DNA of 64,000 nt from LMUY01 sp965199165 (GCA_965199165.1 OZ240681.1:5084001-5148000); one strand, 5' to 3'. Counted from the stretch's first letter, positions 1 to 10,007 are shown. Notes: generated from the sequence alone by a model not told the origin. Numbers and translations are program-made.

Positions 1-196
1 AGGTGATCACGCCGCCATATTTGCCGGCGACGAGGGAGCGCGACGTGGAAACCTGGAACAGCGTGTGCAGCGGCTTGTCGAGATAGTCTGCGACGGCCTG
101 CGTCACGAGGCTGCCGATCGAGCCGCCGCCTTGGCTTGATCGCTCATTCAGTTCCCGCAGAAGCGACGCCGGCAGGTCGAGGTTGAGAATTGTCAA
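1..196 (-). CDS. Acetolactate decarboxylase, N-terminal part, with RHH-like leader (runs off left edge)
   Basis: Only the first 65 codons are present. Residues about 2-40 (ILNLDLPASLLRELNER..., then LVTQAVADYL) read like a ribbon-helix-helix beta-strand and two helices. From about residue 44 the sequence LFQVSTSRSLVAGKYGG matches the start of alpha-acetolactate decarboxylases, which make acetoin from acetolactate in overflow pyruvate metabolism. I chose a TTG start at 194-196 because a strong AGGAGGT (201-207 on the complement) sits 4 nt before it; a GTG 6 nt upstream lies too close to that site. The catalytic, metal-binding part is outside the window, so the family call rests on the QVSTS segment. 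It lies downstream of, and in the same direction as, the hydrolase at 382-1206, with a 185-bp gap holding an inverted repeat. Confidence 0.68.
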   Translation of the reverse strand, partial: MTILNLDLPASLLRELNERSSQGGGSIGSLVTQAVADYLDKPLHTLFQVSTSRSLVAGKYGGVIT

Positions 197-234
197 CTCC
201 ACCTCCTGTTGTCAGAGTTACTGGCGGCCCGATC

Positions 235-279
235 CCGACATTTGCATCCACTTGCGGCAATCGCATAAGCAAATGTCGG
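235..279. promoter_or_regulatory. 11-bp perfect inverted repeat upstream of the acetolactate decarboxylase gene
   Basis: CCGACATTTGC (235-245) and GCAAATGTCGG (269-279) are exact inverse complements separated by 23 nt. The element ends about 28 nt before the ribosome binding site of the decarboxylase gene. It could be an operator for a dimeric regulator or a leader hairpin. No T-run follows, so it is not a typical terminator. The regulator is unknown. Confidence 0.45.
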
Positions 280-381
280 AACCAAAGGACCTTGTCACGT
301 TATAACTCTATTGGAGCTTCTGAATTTGCCGTTTAAGCATGAGCGTGCGGACGGCGATACTTAAACGTCGAATTCGTTCGA

Positions 382-1206
382 CTAGCTGCGGACGAAGGCC
401 AGAAGATCCGGGTTGATCACCTCGGCATGCGTCGTCAGCATCCCGTGCGGGTAGCCGGGATAGATCTTCAGCGTGCCGTGCTTGAGGAGCTTGACCGAGA
501 GCAGCGCCGCGTCCTTGTACGGAACGATCTGGTCGTCATCGCCGTGCAGCACGAGCGTCGGCACGTCGATGGCCTTCAGATCCTCGGTGAAGTCGGTCTC
601 GGAAAATGCCTTGATGCCTTCGTAATGAGCCTTGGCAGACCCGATCATGCCCTGCCGCCACCAGTTCCCGACGACCCCCTCCACGGTTGTCACGCCGGGC
701 CGGTTGAAACCGTAGAACGGCCCTGCCGGAAGATCGCGAAAGAACTGGGCGCGGTTGGCGGCGAGGGCGGCGCGCAGCCCGTCGAACACCTCAATCGGCA
801 GGCCGTCCGGATTATCCGGCGTCTTCAGCATGAGCGGCGGTACGGCAGAGACGAGCACGGCCTTCGCAACACGGCCGCGGCCGTGGTGCGCCACGTAGCG
901 GGCCACTTCGCCACCGCCCGTCGAATGGCCGATATGGACGGCGTCGCGAAGCTGCAGGTGTTCCACGACCGCCGCCGCGTCGGCGGCGTAATGGTCCATG
1001 TCGTGGCCCTCTGAGACCTGGCTTGACCGGCCATGCCCGCGGCGATCAAAGGCGACGACGCGGTAGCCATGGTGGACGAAGAACAGCATCTGCGCATCCC
1101 AATCGTCCGCGCTGAGCGGCCAACCGTGATGGAAGACGATGGGCTGGCCATGCCCCCAGTCCTTGTAGAAAATGTCGACGCCGTCTTTGGTCGTGACCAC
1201 ACCCAT
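382..1206 (-). CDS. Alpha/beta hydrolase, cofactor-free haloperoxidase (chloroperoxidase) family
   Basis: A 274-residue alpha/beta-hydrolase with the hallmarks of bacterial non-heme, cofactor-free haloperoxidases/esterases: the oxyanion segment HHGWP near residue 27, the nucleophile elbow GHSTGG (Ser95), an acid in HGDDDQIVP (about 223-225) and the catalytic His in YPHGM (His254). These proteins are cytoplasmic hydrolases or perhydrolases, and halogenation is usually an artefact of peracid formation. The length matches the family. The ATG is preceded by an AAGGAAGG-type ribosome binding site about 10 nt upstream. It points toward the acetolactate decarboxylase gene, and co-transcription is possible but not shown. 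The physiological substrate cannot be told from sequence. Confidence 0.88.
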   Translation of the reverse strand: MGVVTTKDGVDIFYKDWGHGQPIVFHHGWPLSADDWDAQMLFFVHHGYRVVAFDRRGHGRSSQVSEGHDMDHYAADAAAVVEHLQLRDAVHIGHSTGGGEVARYVAHHGRGRVAKAVLVSAVPPLMLKTPDNPDGLPIEVFDGLRAALAANRAQFFRDLPAGPFYGFNRPGVTTVEGVVGNWWRQGMIGSAKAHYEGIKAFSETDFTEDLKAIDVPTLVLHGDDDQIVPYKDAALLSVKLLKHGTLKIYPGYPHGMLTTHAEVINPDLLAFVRS

Positions 1207-1403
1207 GACTACACATCCTTCCTTTGCTGTGTTGTTGCCAAACGCGGCAGAAGATCAGCTTTCTCACGATGACGCTCGTCGCGCGAGCGGCGTTCTCCGA
1301 GCGCGTTCGGGGCCAAGCCTACACCGGTTCGGACCCGTGTCGATGGATGGACAAAGAATGTTTTGGTTAAATTAGCCGCGGCGGTCGAGGCAGTAAGGTC
1401 TGA

Positions 1404-2204
1404 CTACGGACGTGGATAGCCCGCCAGCGCCGCCAGCGTCACCGCCATGCGGTCGCCGAGGCCGCGCGGGCGGATCTCGCCGGCAAGCCGCCGGTTGAGG
1501 TCGCGCCGGGCCAACACCCCGGGCAGCGCCGCCGCAACCGCCGGTCGCGGCACCGGCGGCCGCGTTGCAGCGTCGCGCAGCCAGGACCGGCCTTCCGCCG
1601 CCAGCATGCCGAAGACGCTCAGCATCGCAGGGTCGCCAGGATTGGCGCTCGCCGCCTCCGGCGTCAGCTGGTGCTCGGCCAGCAGATCGCCTGGCCAGGG
1701 CGCCCGCCCCTGTTGCGCCAGCACCAGCCGGCTGCGCAGCAGACCAGCCACGCCATAAGCGGCACCGCGGAGGCGCAGGCCTTCGAGTACGGCGGGATCG
1801 CCGACGCCCAGCGCCTGGCCGGCGGCCACCGCCAATCCGCCGGCACCGGTGAGGAGCCAGCTCCGCCAGGCATCCATCGTCGGCAGATCACCGTCGACCT
1901 CGGTCTCCCGCGCCTCGATCAGCGCCAGCAGCGTCGGGCGGTCCAGCCTGCCATCCGCGATCATGGCCAGCAGCGGCGTCGCCACCTCATGCCCCTTCGC
2001 TTCGCCCTCCACCACCTCCCGCCACCACTGCAGGCGGATGAGGGCGAGCAGCGACTGGCTCGCCACGTCGCGGGCGCGGGCCAGTTCGTGGTTGAAGGCG
2101 TAGAGGGTAATGAGCGTTTCCCGCCGGTCAGGCGGGGCGAAGAGCACGGTCAGGAAGCGGTCCGGATCATGCCGCCGCAGAGCGTCGCCGAGGGGAGAGA
2201 GCAT
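1404..2204 (-). CDS. Squalene/phytoene synthase-family protein (NDUFAF6-like)
   Basis: About 266 residues with the all-alpha isoprenoid-synthase signature of the phytoene/squalene synthase family: HDPDRFLTVLFAPPDRR near the start, LYAFNHELARARDV and LQWWREVV. The aspartate-rich motifs are degenerate (ARARD; ETEVDGD), as in the assembly-factor-like branch (NDUFAF6 type), so carotenoid or hopanoid synthesis should not be assumed. The start was placed at the ATG at 2202-2204, since LSPLGDALRRHD resembles the usual N-terminus; an in-frame GTG at 2258 would add 18 residues, and neither has a convincing ribosome binding site. In other alphaproteobacteria this gene sits next to yajC-secDF, and here sodB lies between it and yajC. 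Confidence 0.75.
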   Translation of the reverse strand: MLSPLGDALRRHDPDRFLTVLFAPPDRRETLITLYAFNHELARARDVASQSLLALIRLQWWREVVEGEAKGHEVATPLLAMIADGRLDRPTLLALIEARETEVDGDLPTMDAWRSWLLTGAGGLAVAAGQALGVGDPAVLEGLRLRGAAYGVAGLLRSRLVLAQQGRAPWPGDLLAEHQLTPEAASANPGDPAMLSVFGMLAAEGRSWLRDAATRPPVPRPAVAAALPGVLARRDLNRRLAGEIRPRGLGDRMAVTLAALAGYPRP

Positions 2205-2392
2205 GCCGCGCGTGATGAACCGGGCGGCCAGCGGACGCAAGAAGCGGTGAGGCGACACCGCGCGCGGGCGCGCGAGGGCCGGACGGGTTGACGCCCGATG
2301 CTCTCGGAATAAGGTGGCGCCGTTCCGGGCAGCCGCCCTTTCCTTTCCTCGCGGCCTGCCCTCACCCTCGAAAAAACAACGGAGCGCGCATC

Positions 2393-2995
2393 ATGGCTTT
2401 CGAGCTTCCACCGCTGCCTTACGAGACCTCGGCACTGGCCGGGGCCGGCATGTGCCAGGAAACGCTGGAACTGCATCACGGCAAGCATCACCAGGCTTAC
2501 GTGACGGCGCTGAATGGCCTCGTCGAGAAGAACCCTGCGCTGCAGGGCAAGAGCCTGGAAGAGATCGTCGGGCTCTCGCACGGCCAGAGCGAGCTGGCGC
2601 CCGTGTTCAACAATGCGGGCCAGCATTGGAACCACATCCTGTTCTGGAAGAACCTGTCGCCCACGGGCGGCGGCATCCCCGGCAAGCTGGAAGCCAAGCT
2701 GACCGAGGATTTCGGCTCGGTCCAGGCCTTCAAGGACGCCTTCAAGACGGCCGCGACGACGCAGTTCGGATCAGGCTGGGCCTGGCTGGTCCTCGGCTCG
2801 GACGGCAAGCTGAAGGTCACGAAGACGCCGAACGGCTCCAATCCAGTCGCCACCGGCGAGGGCAAGGCGCTCCTCGGCCTCGATGTCTGGGAGCACAGCT
2901 ACTACCTGGATTTCCGCAACCGCCGCCCGGACTACACGCAGAACTATCTCGACAAGCTCGCCAATTACGAGTTTGCCGCAGCCGAACTCGGCTAA
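2393..2995 (+). CDS. sodB: Superoxide dismutase, Fe type
   Basis: A 200-residue Fe/Mn superoxide dismutase that converts superoxide to oxygen and hydrogen peroxide in the cytoplasm. Metal ligands are visible: His28 in ELHHGKHH, His81 in WNHILFW, and Asp164 and His168 in DVWEHSYYLDF. Gln77 in NNAGQHWNH occupies the second-sphere position typical of Fe enzymes, so I call the Fe type, although cambialistic use of Mn is possible. The start ATG has GGAG 8 nt upstream; the frame is open further upstream but without homology. No signal peptide. A strong hairpin follows the stop and is shared with the convergent yajC. Confidence 0.96.
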   Translation: MAFELPPLPYETSALAGAGMCQETLELHHGKHHQAYVTALNGLVEKNPALQGKSLEEIVGLSHGQSELAPVFNNAGQHWNHILFWKNLSPTGGGIPGKLEAKLTEDFGSVQAFKDAFKTAATTQFGSGWAWLVLGSDGKLKVTKTPNGSNPVATGEGKALLGLDVWEHSYYLDFRNRRPDYTQNYLDKLANYEFAAAELG

Positions 2996-3008
2996 CTCGC
3001 CCAGTCCG

Positions 3009-3035
3009 TTGCCCGCGCATCCGATGCGCGGGCAA
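3009..3035. terminator. Hairpin between convergent sodB and yajC
   Basis: A perfect 12-bp stem (TTGCCCGCGCAT / ATGCGCGGGCAA) with a 3-nt CCG loop sits 13 bp after the sodB stop and 4 bp from the yajC stop. It lacks a long T-run on either side, but its position between two converging genes suggests a bidirectional transcription stop or mRNA 3' end stabiliser. Confidence 0.65.
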
Positions 3036-3039
3036 TGCC

Positions 3040-3405
3040 TCAGGACACCTTGGCGGGCGTCACCGGCGGCTTCACGTCATTGGCGGCGACCGGCTTGACG
3101 ATCGCCGAGATCGTCTCACGCAGTACCGTCACCCGCACGTTCGGGGCAATCTCGACCTCGATTTCGTTCGAGCCTTCGCGTGTCTTCTGCACCGTGCCGA
3201 GGATACCGCCGGCAGTCACCACGCGATCCCCGCGCTTCACCGCGGACAGGCTGGCCTTCAGGGCCTTCTGCTTCTGCTGCTGCGGCCTGATGAGGATGAA
3301 GTAGAACACCCCGAAGATGAGGATGAGCGGCGCGAATTGCGCCAGGCTGGCCATCGAGGACCCGCCGCCGAAGGACTGGGCATAGGCCGGTGAGATGAGG
3401 TTCAT
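3040..3405 (-). CDS. yajC: Preprotein translocase subunit YajC
   Basis: A 121-residue small membrane protein with one transmembrane helix (about residues 22-40, FAPLILIFGVFYFILIRPQQQKQK) followed by the conserved cytoplasmic part with GDRVVTAGGILGTV. YajC associates with SecD-SecF and assists Sec-dependent export. The N-terminus MNLISPAYAQ is typical of alphaproteobacterial YajC. What is odd is the context: secD and secF, usually directly downstream, are absent, and the next gene in this direction is the phytoene-synthase-like gene beyond sodB. Confidence 0.95.
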   Translation of the reverse strand: MNLISPAYAQSFGGGSSMASLAQFAPLILIFGVFYFILIRPQQQKQKALKASLSAVKRGDRVVTAGGILGTVQKTREGSNEIEVEIAPNVRVTVLRETISAIVKPVAANDVKPPVTPAKVS

Positions 3406-3503
3406 GCGGGGCGTCCGGGTTGCGGTGAATGGGGCCGGACCATAGTTTCCGGCCTCTGGCCGTCAAGCCTTGTTAAGACGAATCATGAACGGACCCCCTG
3501 GCT

Positions 3504-4382
3504 ATGGATGCGACTGTCTCCGACCTGCTGACCCGTATCGCAACCGCGCTAGAGCGGCTGGCGCCGCCGCCTGCGCCGCCTCTGGACCTCTCGGGCGCCG
3601 AGGGCTTCGTCTGGCAGCCTGCCCAGACCCGGCTGATGCCGGTGCCGCATATCGCGCGCGTGGCGCTCGACCTCATCCAAGGGGTCGACCAGCAGAAGCT
3701 GATGGTGCTGGAGAACACGGCCCGTTTCGCGCGCGGCTTTCCTGCCAACAACGCCATGCTCTGGGGTGCGCGAGGCATGGGCAAATCCTCGCTCGTCAAG
3801 GCGACGCACGCCGCCGTCGCCGCCGAAAGCCGGCAGGATGGCGTCAGCCCGCTCAAGCTCATCGAAATCCACAGGGACGACCTGCGGACGCTGCCCGACC
3901 TTCTGAACCTGCTGCGCGGCCGGCCCGAGCGCTGTGTCATTCTCTGCGACGATCTCTCCTTCGAGCGTGAGGACGCCGACTACAAGGCCCTGAAGTCGGT
4001 ATTGGACGGCGGAATCGAGGGCCGGCCGGCCAACGTGCTGTTCTACGCCACCAGCAACCGCCGCCACCTGATGCCGCGGGACATGATCGACAACGAGCGC
4101 TCGACCGCCATCAACCCGGGTGAGGCGGTGGAGGAGAAGGTCTCCCTCTCGGACCGATTCGGCCTTTGGATCGGCTTTCACAACTGCGACCAGCCGACCT
4201 TCTTCGCGATGGTGGAAGGCTATGCCGAGGCCTTCCGCCTGCCGATCGAGCGCGAGGCACTGCGGGCGGGGGCGGTCGAGTGGTCGGTGACGCGCGGCGG
4301 CCGGTCGGGCCGCGTTGCCTGGCAGTATATCCAGGATCTGGCCGGACGATTGGGCGTGAAAACCAGCCTGTCGTTGGAGTAG
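3504..4382 (+). CDS. ATP-binding protein, DUF815 family (AAA+)
   Basis: A 292-residue P-loop ATPase of the DUF815 family. Walker A is GARGMGKSS (residues 88-96) and Walker B is CVILCDDLSFE (about 144-154). The downstream FYATSNRRHLMPRDM segment resembles the sensor-1 region of AAA+ proteins. The family is widespread in proteobacteria next to yajC, but its cellular role is not established. It is probably a soluble cytoplasmic protein, as no signal peptide or membrane segment is seen. Divergent from yajC across a short gap and followed 9 bp later by a DUF29 gene. Confidence 0.88.
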   Translation: MDATVSDLLTRIATALERLAPPPAPPLDLSGAEGFVWQPAQTRLMPVPHIARVALDLIQGVDQQKLMVLENTARFARGFPANNAMLWGARGMGKSSLVKATHAAVAAESRQDGVSPLKLIEIHRDDLRTLPDLLNLLRGRPERCVILCDDLSFEREDADYKALKSVLDGGIEGRPANVLFYATSNRRHLMPRDMIDNERSTAINPGEAVEEKVSLSDRFGLWIGFHNCDQPTFFAMVEGYAEAFRLPIEREALRAGAVEWSVTRGGRSGRVAWQYIQDLAGRLGVKTSLSLE

Positions 4383-4391
4383 GCTTCTCTC

Positions 4392-4870
4392 ATGGACACC
4401 ACGCCCTTCCCGAACCAGGCCGACGATGCGGTGACGGAGCCCAGCTATGAGCGGGACGTGGTCGCCTGGGCGAACGAGCAGGCGCGCCGCCTGCGGGCGG
4501 GTGAGTTCCACCGGCTCGATATCGAGCACATCGCGGACGAGATCGAGGACGTGGGAAGAAGCGAGAAGCGCGAACTGGCGAGCCGGATCAGCGTGCTGAT
4601 GGCCCATCTCCTCAAGTGGCAGTATCAGCCCGGGCGCCGAGGCGCGAGTTGGACTGGCACCATCCGTGTGCAGAGACGGCAGATGCCAGGCGGAAGCTGG
4701 ATGAGGTCCCAAGCCTCAAAACCCTTCTTCGAGATCCGGAGTGGCAACAATCCGTATGGGACGATGCGTTGGCGTCAGCCTATCGTGAAACTGGCTTGGA
4801 AGACTTTCCCGACAGCTGCCCCTGGGACTGGCAGAGCGAGGTTCTGCAGGACGACTGGCTGCCGGCCTAG
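4392..4870 (+). pseudogene. DUF29 family protein, interrupted by one frameshift
   Basis: The first frame (from 4392) gives a DUF29 N-terminus: YERDVVAWANEQARRLRAGEFHRLDIEHIADEIEDVG and then LLKWQYQPGRR...TIRVQRR. After about position 4680 homology continues only in another frame (ARRKLDEVPSLKTLL... to DFPDSCPWDWQSEVLQDDWLPA, stop at 4868-4870), the expected DUF29 C-terminus. A single missing base (or two extra) near 4677-4686 explains this. Joined, the protein has about 158 residues, the usual family size. DUF29 has no known function. The break may be a sequence error. The gene overlaps the 3' end of the convergent ntrX by 4 bp. Confidence 0.75.
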
Positions 4871-6255
4871 CGTTCGTCCACCGTCACGCCCAGCTGCTTG
4901 AGCTTGCGATGCAGCGCGCTCCGCTCCATCCCCACGAAAGCCGCCGTCCGGCTGATGTTGCCGCCCAGCCGCATGAGCTGCGCCTGCAGATACTGGATCT
5001 CGAACAGGTCGCGTGCCTCGCGTAGCGTCAGCCCCATCATGTCCGCGCCTGAATCGAGCGACAGCAGCCGCGGCGCATGCGCACCGATCTCCGGCGGCAT
5101 CACCTCGGCGCGGATCGCATCCGCCGGGCTGCCCGGCGCCATGATGAGCAGCCAGTCCATGAGGTTCCGCAGCTGGCGGACGTTGCCCGGCCAGTCGTAG
5201 GCCTGCAGCGCCGCCACCGCGTCCGGCGCCAGTTCCCGCGGCGCCATGCCGGCATTCTCCGCCGCGCGCCGCAGGAAATACTCGGCCAGCATCGGCACGT
5301 CGTCGCGGCGCTGCCGCAGGGCCGGCACCATCAGCGGCACCACCGACAGCCGGTAGAACAGGTCCTCGCGGAAACGCCCGGCCGCGATCTCCGCCTGCAA
5401 ATCCCGGTTCGTCGTCGCGATCACCCGGACATCGACGCTCACCCGCGAGGAGCCGTTGACCCGCTGAAACGCCTGGTCCTGCAAGGCCCGCACGATCTTG
5501 CCCTGCGTCTCCAGCGGCATATCCGCCACCTCGTCCAGCAGCAGCGTGCCACCATGCGCCCGCTCCAGCACGCCGGCCCTACGCGGCTCCCGGTTGGGGC
5601 CGTTGCTCGCCTCGACGCCGAACAGCTCCTCCTCGAACCGGCTCGGGTTGAGCGTGGCGCAGTTCAACGCCACGAAGGCCTGGTCGGACCGCCGCGACAG
5701 GGCATGGATCATGCGCGCCGCGACTTCCTTGCCGACGCCCGCAGGCCCGCTGATCAGCACGCGCGAGCCGGTCGGCGCCACACGCTCGATCGCGCTGCGC
5801 AGCGCCTGCATGGCGCTGCTCTCGCCGAGCAGGCTGTTCTCGGCCCCGATGCGCAGTCGCAGCTCGGCATTCTCGGCCGCCAGGCGTGCGGCTTCCAGCG
5901 CCCGCCGCACCATCAGCAGCAGGCGGTCCGCCTTGAAGGGCTTCTCGATGAAGTCGTAGGCGCCCTTCTGAATGGCGTTGACCGCCGTCTCGATCGTGCC
6001 GTGGCCGGAGATCATCATCACCGGCACCCGTGGCTCTTCCCGGCAGAACACGTCGAGGATGCCGAGGCCGTCGAGCCGCGAGTTGCGCAGCCAGATGTCG
6101 AGGATGACGAGGCCCGGCCGCCGGCTCTGGAACGACGCGATCGCCTCATCGGCATTGGCGGCCTGGCGGGTTTGGTAGCCTTCGTCGCGCAGCACGCCAT
6201 CGATGAGCATCCGGATATCGGGCTCGTCGTCGACTATCAGAATGTCAGCCGCCAT
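4867..6255 (-). CDS. ntrX: Nitrogen/redox response regulator NtrX
   Basis: A 462-residue response regulator with the NtrC layout: receiver domain (1-120, phospho-acceptor Asp53 in VILDIWL), AAA+ domain with Walker A GPAGVGKE, and a C-terminal Fis-type helix-turn-helix (ISRTAAFVGMERSALHRKLKQL). The sigma54-contacting GAFTGA loop is not recognisable: after ELFGVEA the sequence reads NGPNREPRRAGVLERAHGG. This protein may therefore not activate sigma54 polymerase in the usual way. It is the cognate regulator of NtrY, whose stop codon shares one base with this start (TGATG), which indicates translational coupling. Known NtrYX roles include nitrogen metabolism and responses to oxygen and the envelope. 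Confidence 0.95.
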   Translation of the reverse strand: MAADILIVDDEPDIRMLIDGVLRDEGYQTRQAANADEAIASFQSRRPGLVILDIWLRNSRLDGLGILDVFCREEPRVPVMMISGHGTIETAVNAIQKGAYDFIEKPFKADRLLLMVRRALEAARLAAENAELRLRIGAENSLLGESSAMQALRSAIERVAPTGSRVLISGPAGVGKEVAARMIHALSRRSDQAFVALNCATLNPSRFEEELFGVEASNGPNREPRRAGVLERAHGGTLLLDEVADMPLETQGKIVRALQDQAFQRVNGSSRVSVDVRVIATTNRDLQAEIAAGRFREDLFYRLSVVPLMVPALRQRRDDVPMLAEYFLRRAAENAGMAPRELAPDAVAALQAYDWPGNVRQLRNLMDWLLIMAPGSPADAIRAEVMPPEIGAHAPRLLSLDSGADMMGLTLREARDLFEIQYLQAQLMRLGGNISRTAAFVGMERSALHRKLKQLGVTVDER

Positions 6256-8507
6256 CAGTCCCTCGCCACGATCAGCTCCGCGGCTTCCGCCCTTGCCTGC
6301 GCGGGCAGAACCAAAGTTGCGACCGCACCCGGCCCAGGCTCGCGATCCTCAAGCATGAGCTTGCCATCATGATCCTCCATCACCTTCTTGACGATGGCCA
6401 GGCCGAGGCCCGTGCCTTTCTCCTTCGTGGTGACGTAAGGTTCCGTCAGCTGGTTTCTTTCTGCCTGCGGCAATCCCACCCCGTCATCGGCGACGCTGAT
6501 GTGGATCGACTCGCCAATGCGGGCAACCCTCAAGGTAATATCGCCCGCTTCGGGCCGGCTTGCTATGGCATCAGCGGCGTTCTGGAGAAGATTAGTCAAA
6601 GCCTGGCCGATCAGCCGCCGGTCGCAAGGGGCGACGATGCCGCCCGCCGGAATATCAGCGGTAAAGTGGATGTCCGGGCGCGCATGCTGCTGCAGCATCA
6701 GCGCGTCCCGCGCCACCTGGCCGATATCCTCCATCTTGATCGCCGGCTGTGGCATGCGCGCGAAGGCGGAGAACTCGTCCACCATGCGCCCGATGTCGCC
6801 CACCTGCCGCACGATCGTGTCGGCGCATTGCACGAAGGTTTCCGGATCCGAGTGGATCTCCGCCAGGAAGCGGCGCTTCAGCCGCTCGGCGGAAAGCTGG
6901 ATCGGCGTCAGGGGATTCTTGATCTCGTGGGCGATCCGCCGGGCCACATCCGACCAGGCCGCCTTGCGCTGAGCGGCTGCCAGCTCGGTGATATCGTCGA
7001 AGGTGATGACGAAACCATCGACGCGCGCCTCGGTCATCTCTGCCCCAAGCCGCACGTTCAGCAGGCGGCGATTGCCCGGCGGCCCGATGGCGATCTCCGC
7101 GCGCCGCGGCCGGTCCGGCATCTCCCGCACTGTTGCTATGAGCGTGCCGAACTCCGGCACGACCTCCTCCAACGGGCGCCCCATCGCCGCCATCAGGTCG
7201 ACGCTCAGCAGCGTCGACGCCGCGCGGTTGGGCAGTTCGACCCGGCAGGCGCCGTCGAGGCCGATGACGCCCGCCGACACGCCGCCCAGCACCGCCTCGG
7301 TGAAGCGCCGGCGCTCGTCGAGCTGGCTGTAGGCCTTCATGAGTTCGGAACGCTGGGCATCGAGTTGCCCCGTCATCCGATTGAAGGCGCGGGTGAGGCC
7401 GGCGACCTCGTCATCCCGCCGGCTCTCGGGCAGGCGAACGGCGAGATCGCCCGAGCGGATGCGCTCCGCGGCACGGATGAGGCGGCCGACCGGGCGTGCG
7501 ATCTGGTTGGCGAACACAAGGCCGAACAGGATGGACGCCGACAGCACCAGCAGCGCCACCATGGCGAAGATGACGACGAAGGTGATCTGCAGGCTGTGCC
7601 GGTGGGATTCGAGGCGGTGATAGGCCTGCACCGCCGCTTCTGTCCGCGCCATATGCGCAAGGATGGCGGGATCGACCGGCTTCTGGATCAGCAGCATGAG
7701 CGGCGGCGTGGAGGCCAGCTGCACGAGGCCGCTGACCGTCGTCCCGTCCTTCGACCCCATCACGACCACATCGCCGCCACGGGCCACGTCCACGGCCCAG
7801 GGCGGCGGCAGGGTGGTGCTCATGCCGCCCATGAAACCGGCCGAGGCGATCACCTGCCCGGTCGTCGGCTCGAAGACGACCGCCTCGGTCAGGCCGCGCA
7901 GCGAGATCTGGGTCTCCAGGAACTGGCCGAAGTTCGAAAGATCGTTGGTGATGAAGGGGCCGGCACGTTCCATGTCATCTGCCATGGCGAATGCGTCGGT
8001 GCGGATCTCGTTCTTGTGCTCCGTAAGGTAGCCCTGGGCGACCTGCATGCTTTCGTCGAGCGCGGTGCGCACGCGCTCGTTGAACCAAGCCTGAATGCCG
8101 AGCTGGAAGAAGACGGTCGCGAAGATGGCGACGACGATCGTGGGCGTCACGGCGACGACGCCGAACAGCAGGACAAGCTGCGCCTGTAGCCGGGACCCGG
8201 CGAGGCCGCGCCGCCGCTCGATCATCACGCGGATGACGCGGACGGAGACGGCGGCCACCAGCAGCATGAGCACGCAGAAATTCGCGGGCACGAGAGAGAT
8301 GATCGCCCGGTGGCTGAGCCCGAGCGAGGTGCCGCCCGACAGTACGACGAAGCTGACGACGGCCAGCACCAGCGCGAGCGTCGCGAGCATGAGCGTGACC
8401 GTCTTGCCGAGCACGATGCGCAGGATCATGCGCAGACGCGGCCAGCTTTTGAGGGTCGCCTCCTCGTCACCCACGAGAGGCCGGGAGGGAGTGTTGCTTA
8501 TCAGCAT
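6255..8507 (-). CDS. ntrY: Membrane sensor histidine kinase NtrY
   Basis: A 750-residue membrane histidine kinase. Hydrophobic segments lie at about 35-55, 72-92, 110-137 and 307-333, with a periplasmic region at about 140-300. A HAMP domain follows (334-385, FANQIARPVGRLIRAAERI), then a PAS-like region (400-505), the dimerisation/phospho-acceptor helix with His527 in RRIAHEIKNPLTP, and the ATPase domain (NLLQNAADAI, DDGVGLP, KGTGLGLAIVKK). This is the NtrY layout. The ATG has GAGG 7 nt upstream. It lies 54 bp downstream of ntrC and is translationally coupled to ntrX. The signal it senses is not evident from sequence. Confidence 0.96.
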   Translation of the reverse strand: MLISNTPSRPLVGDEEATLKSWPRLRMILRIVLGKTVTLMLATLALVLAVVSFVVLSGGTSLGLSHRAIISLVPANFCVLMLLVAAVSVRVIRVMIERRRGLAGSRLQAQLVLLFGVVAVTPTIVVAIFATVFFQLGIQAWFNERVRTALDESMQVAQGYLTEHKNEIRTDAFAMADDMERAGPFITNDLSNFGQFLETQISLRGLTEAVVFEPTTGQVIASAGFMGGMSTTLPPPWAVDVARGGDVVVMGSKDGTTVSGLVQLASTPPLMLLIQKPVDPAILAHMARTEAAVQAYHRLESHRHSLQITFVVIFAMVALLVLSASILFGLVFANQIARPVGRLIRAAERIRSGDLAVRLPESRRDDEVAGLTRAFNRMTGQLDAQRSELMKAYSQLDERRRFTEAVLGGVSAGVIGLDGACRVELPNRAASTLLSVDLMAAMGRPLEEVVPEFGTLIATVREMPDRPRRAEIAIGPPGNRRLLNVRLGAEMTEARVDGFVITFDDITELAAAQRKAAWSDVARRIAHEIKNPLTPIQLSAERLKRRFLAEIHSDPETFVQCADTIVRQVGDIGRMVDEFSAFARMPQPAIKMEDIGQVARDALMLQQHARPDIHFTADIPAGGIVAPCDRRLIGQALTNLLQNAADAIASRPEAGDITLRVARIGESIHISVADDGVGLPQAERNQLTEPYVTTKEKGTGLGLAIVKKVMEDHDGKLMLEDREPGPGAVATLVLPAQARAEAAELIVARD

Positions 8508-8561
8508 CGGCAGACCTCGGCCCTAACTCAATGCGCCCGGTTCAGAGCGCAAGATGGTCCC

Positions 8562-10003
<1,442 letters not shown>

Positions 10004-10007
<4 letters not shown>

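Noticed and set aside
2288..2392. In-frame upstream extension of sodB by 35 codons
   Set aside because: No similarity to superoxide dismutases, and the ATG at 2393 has a proper ribosome binding site.
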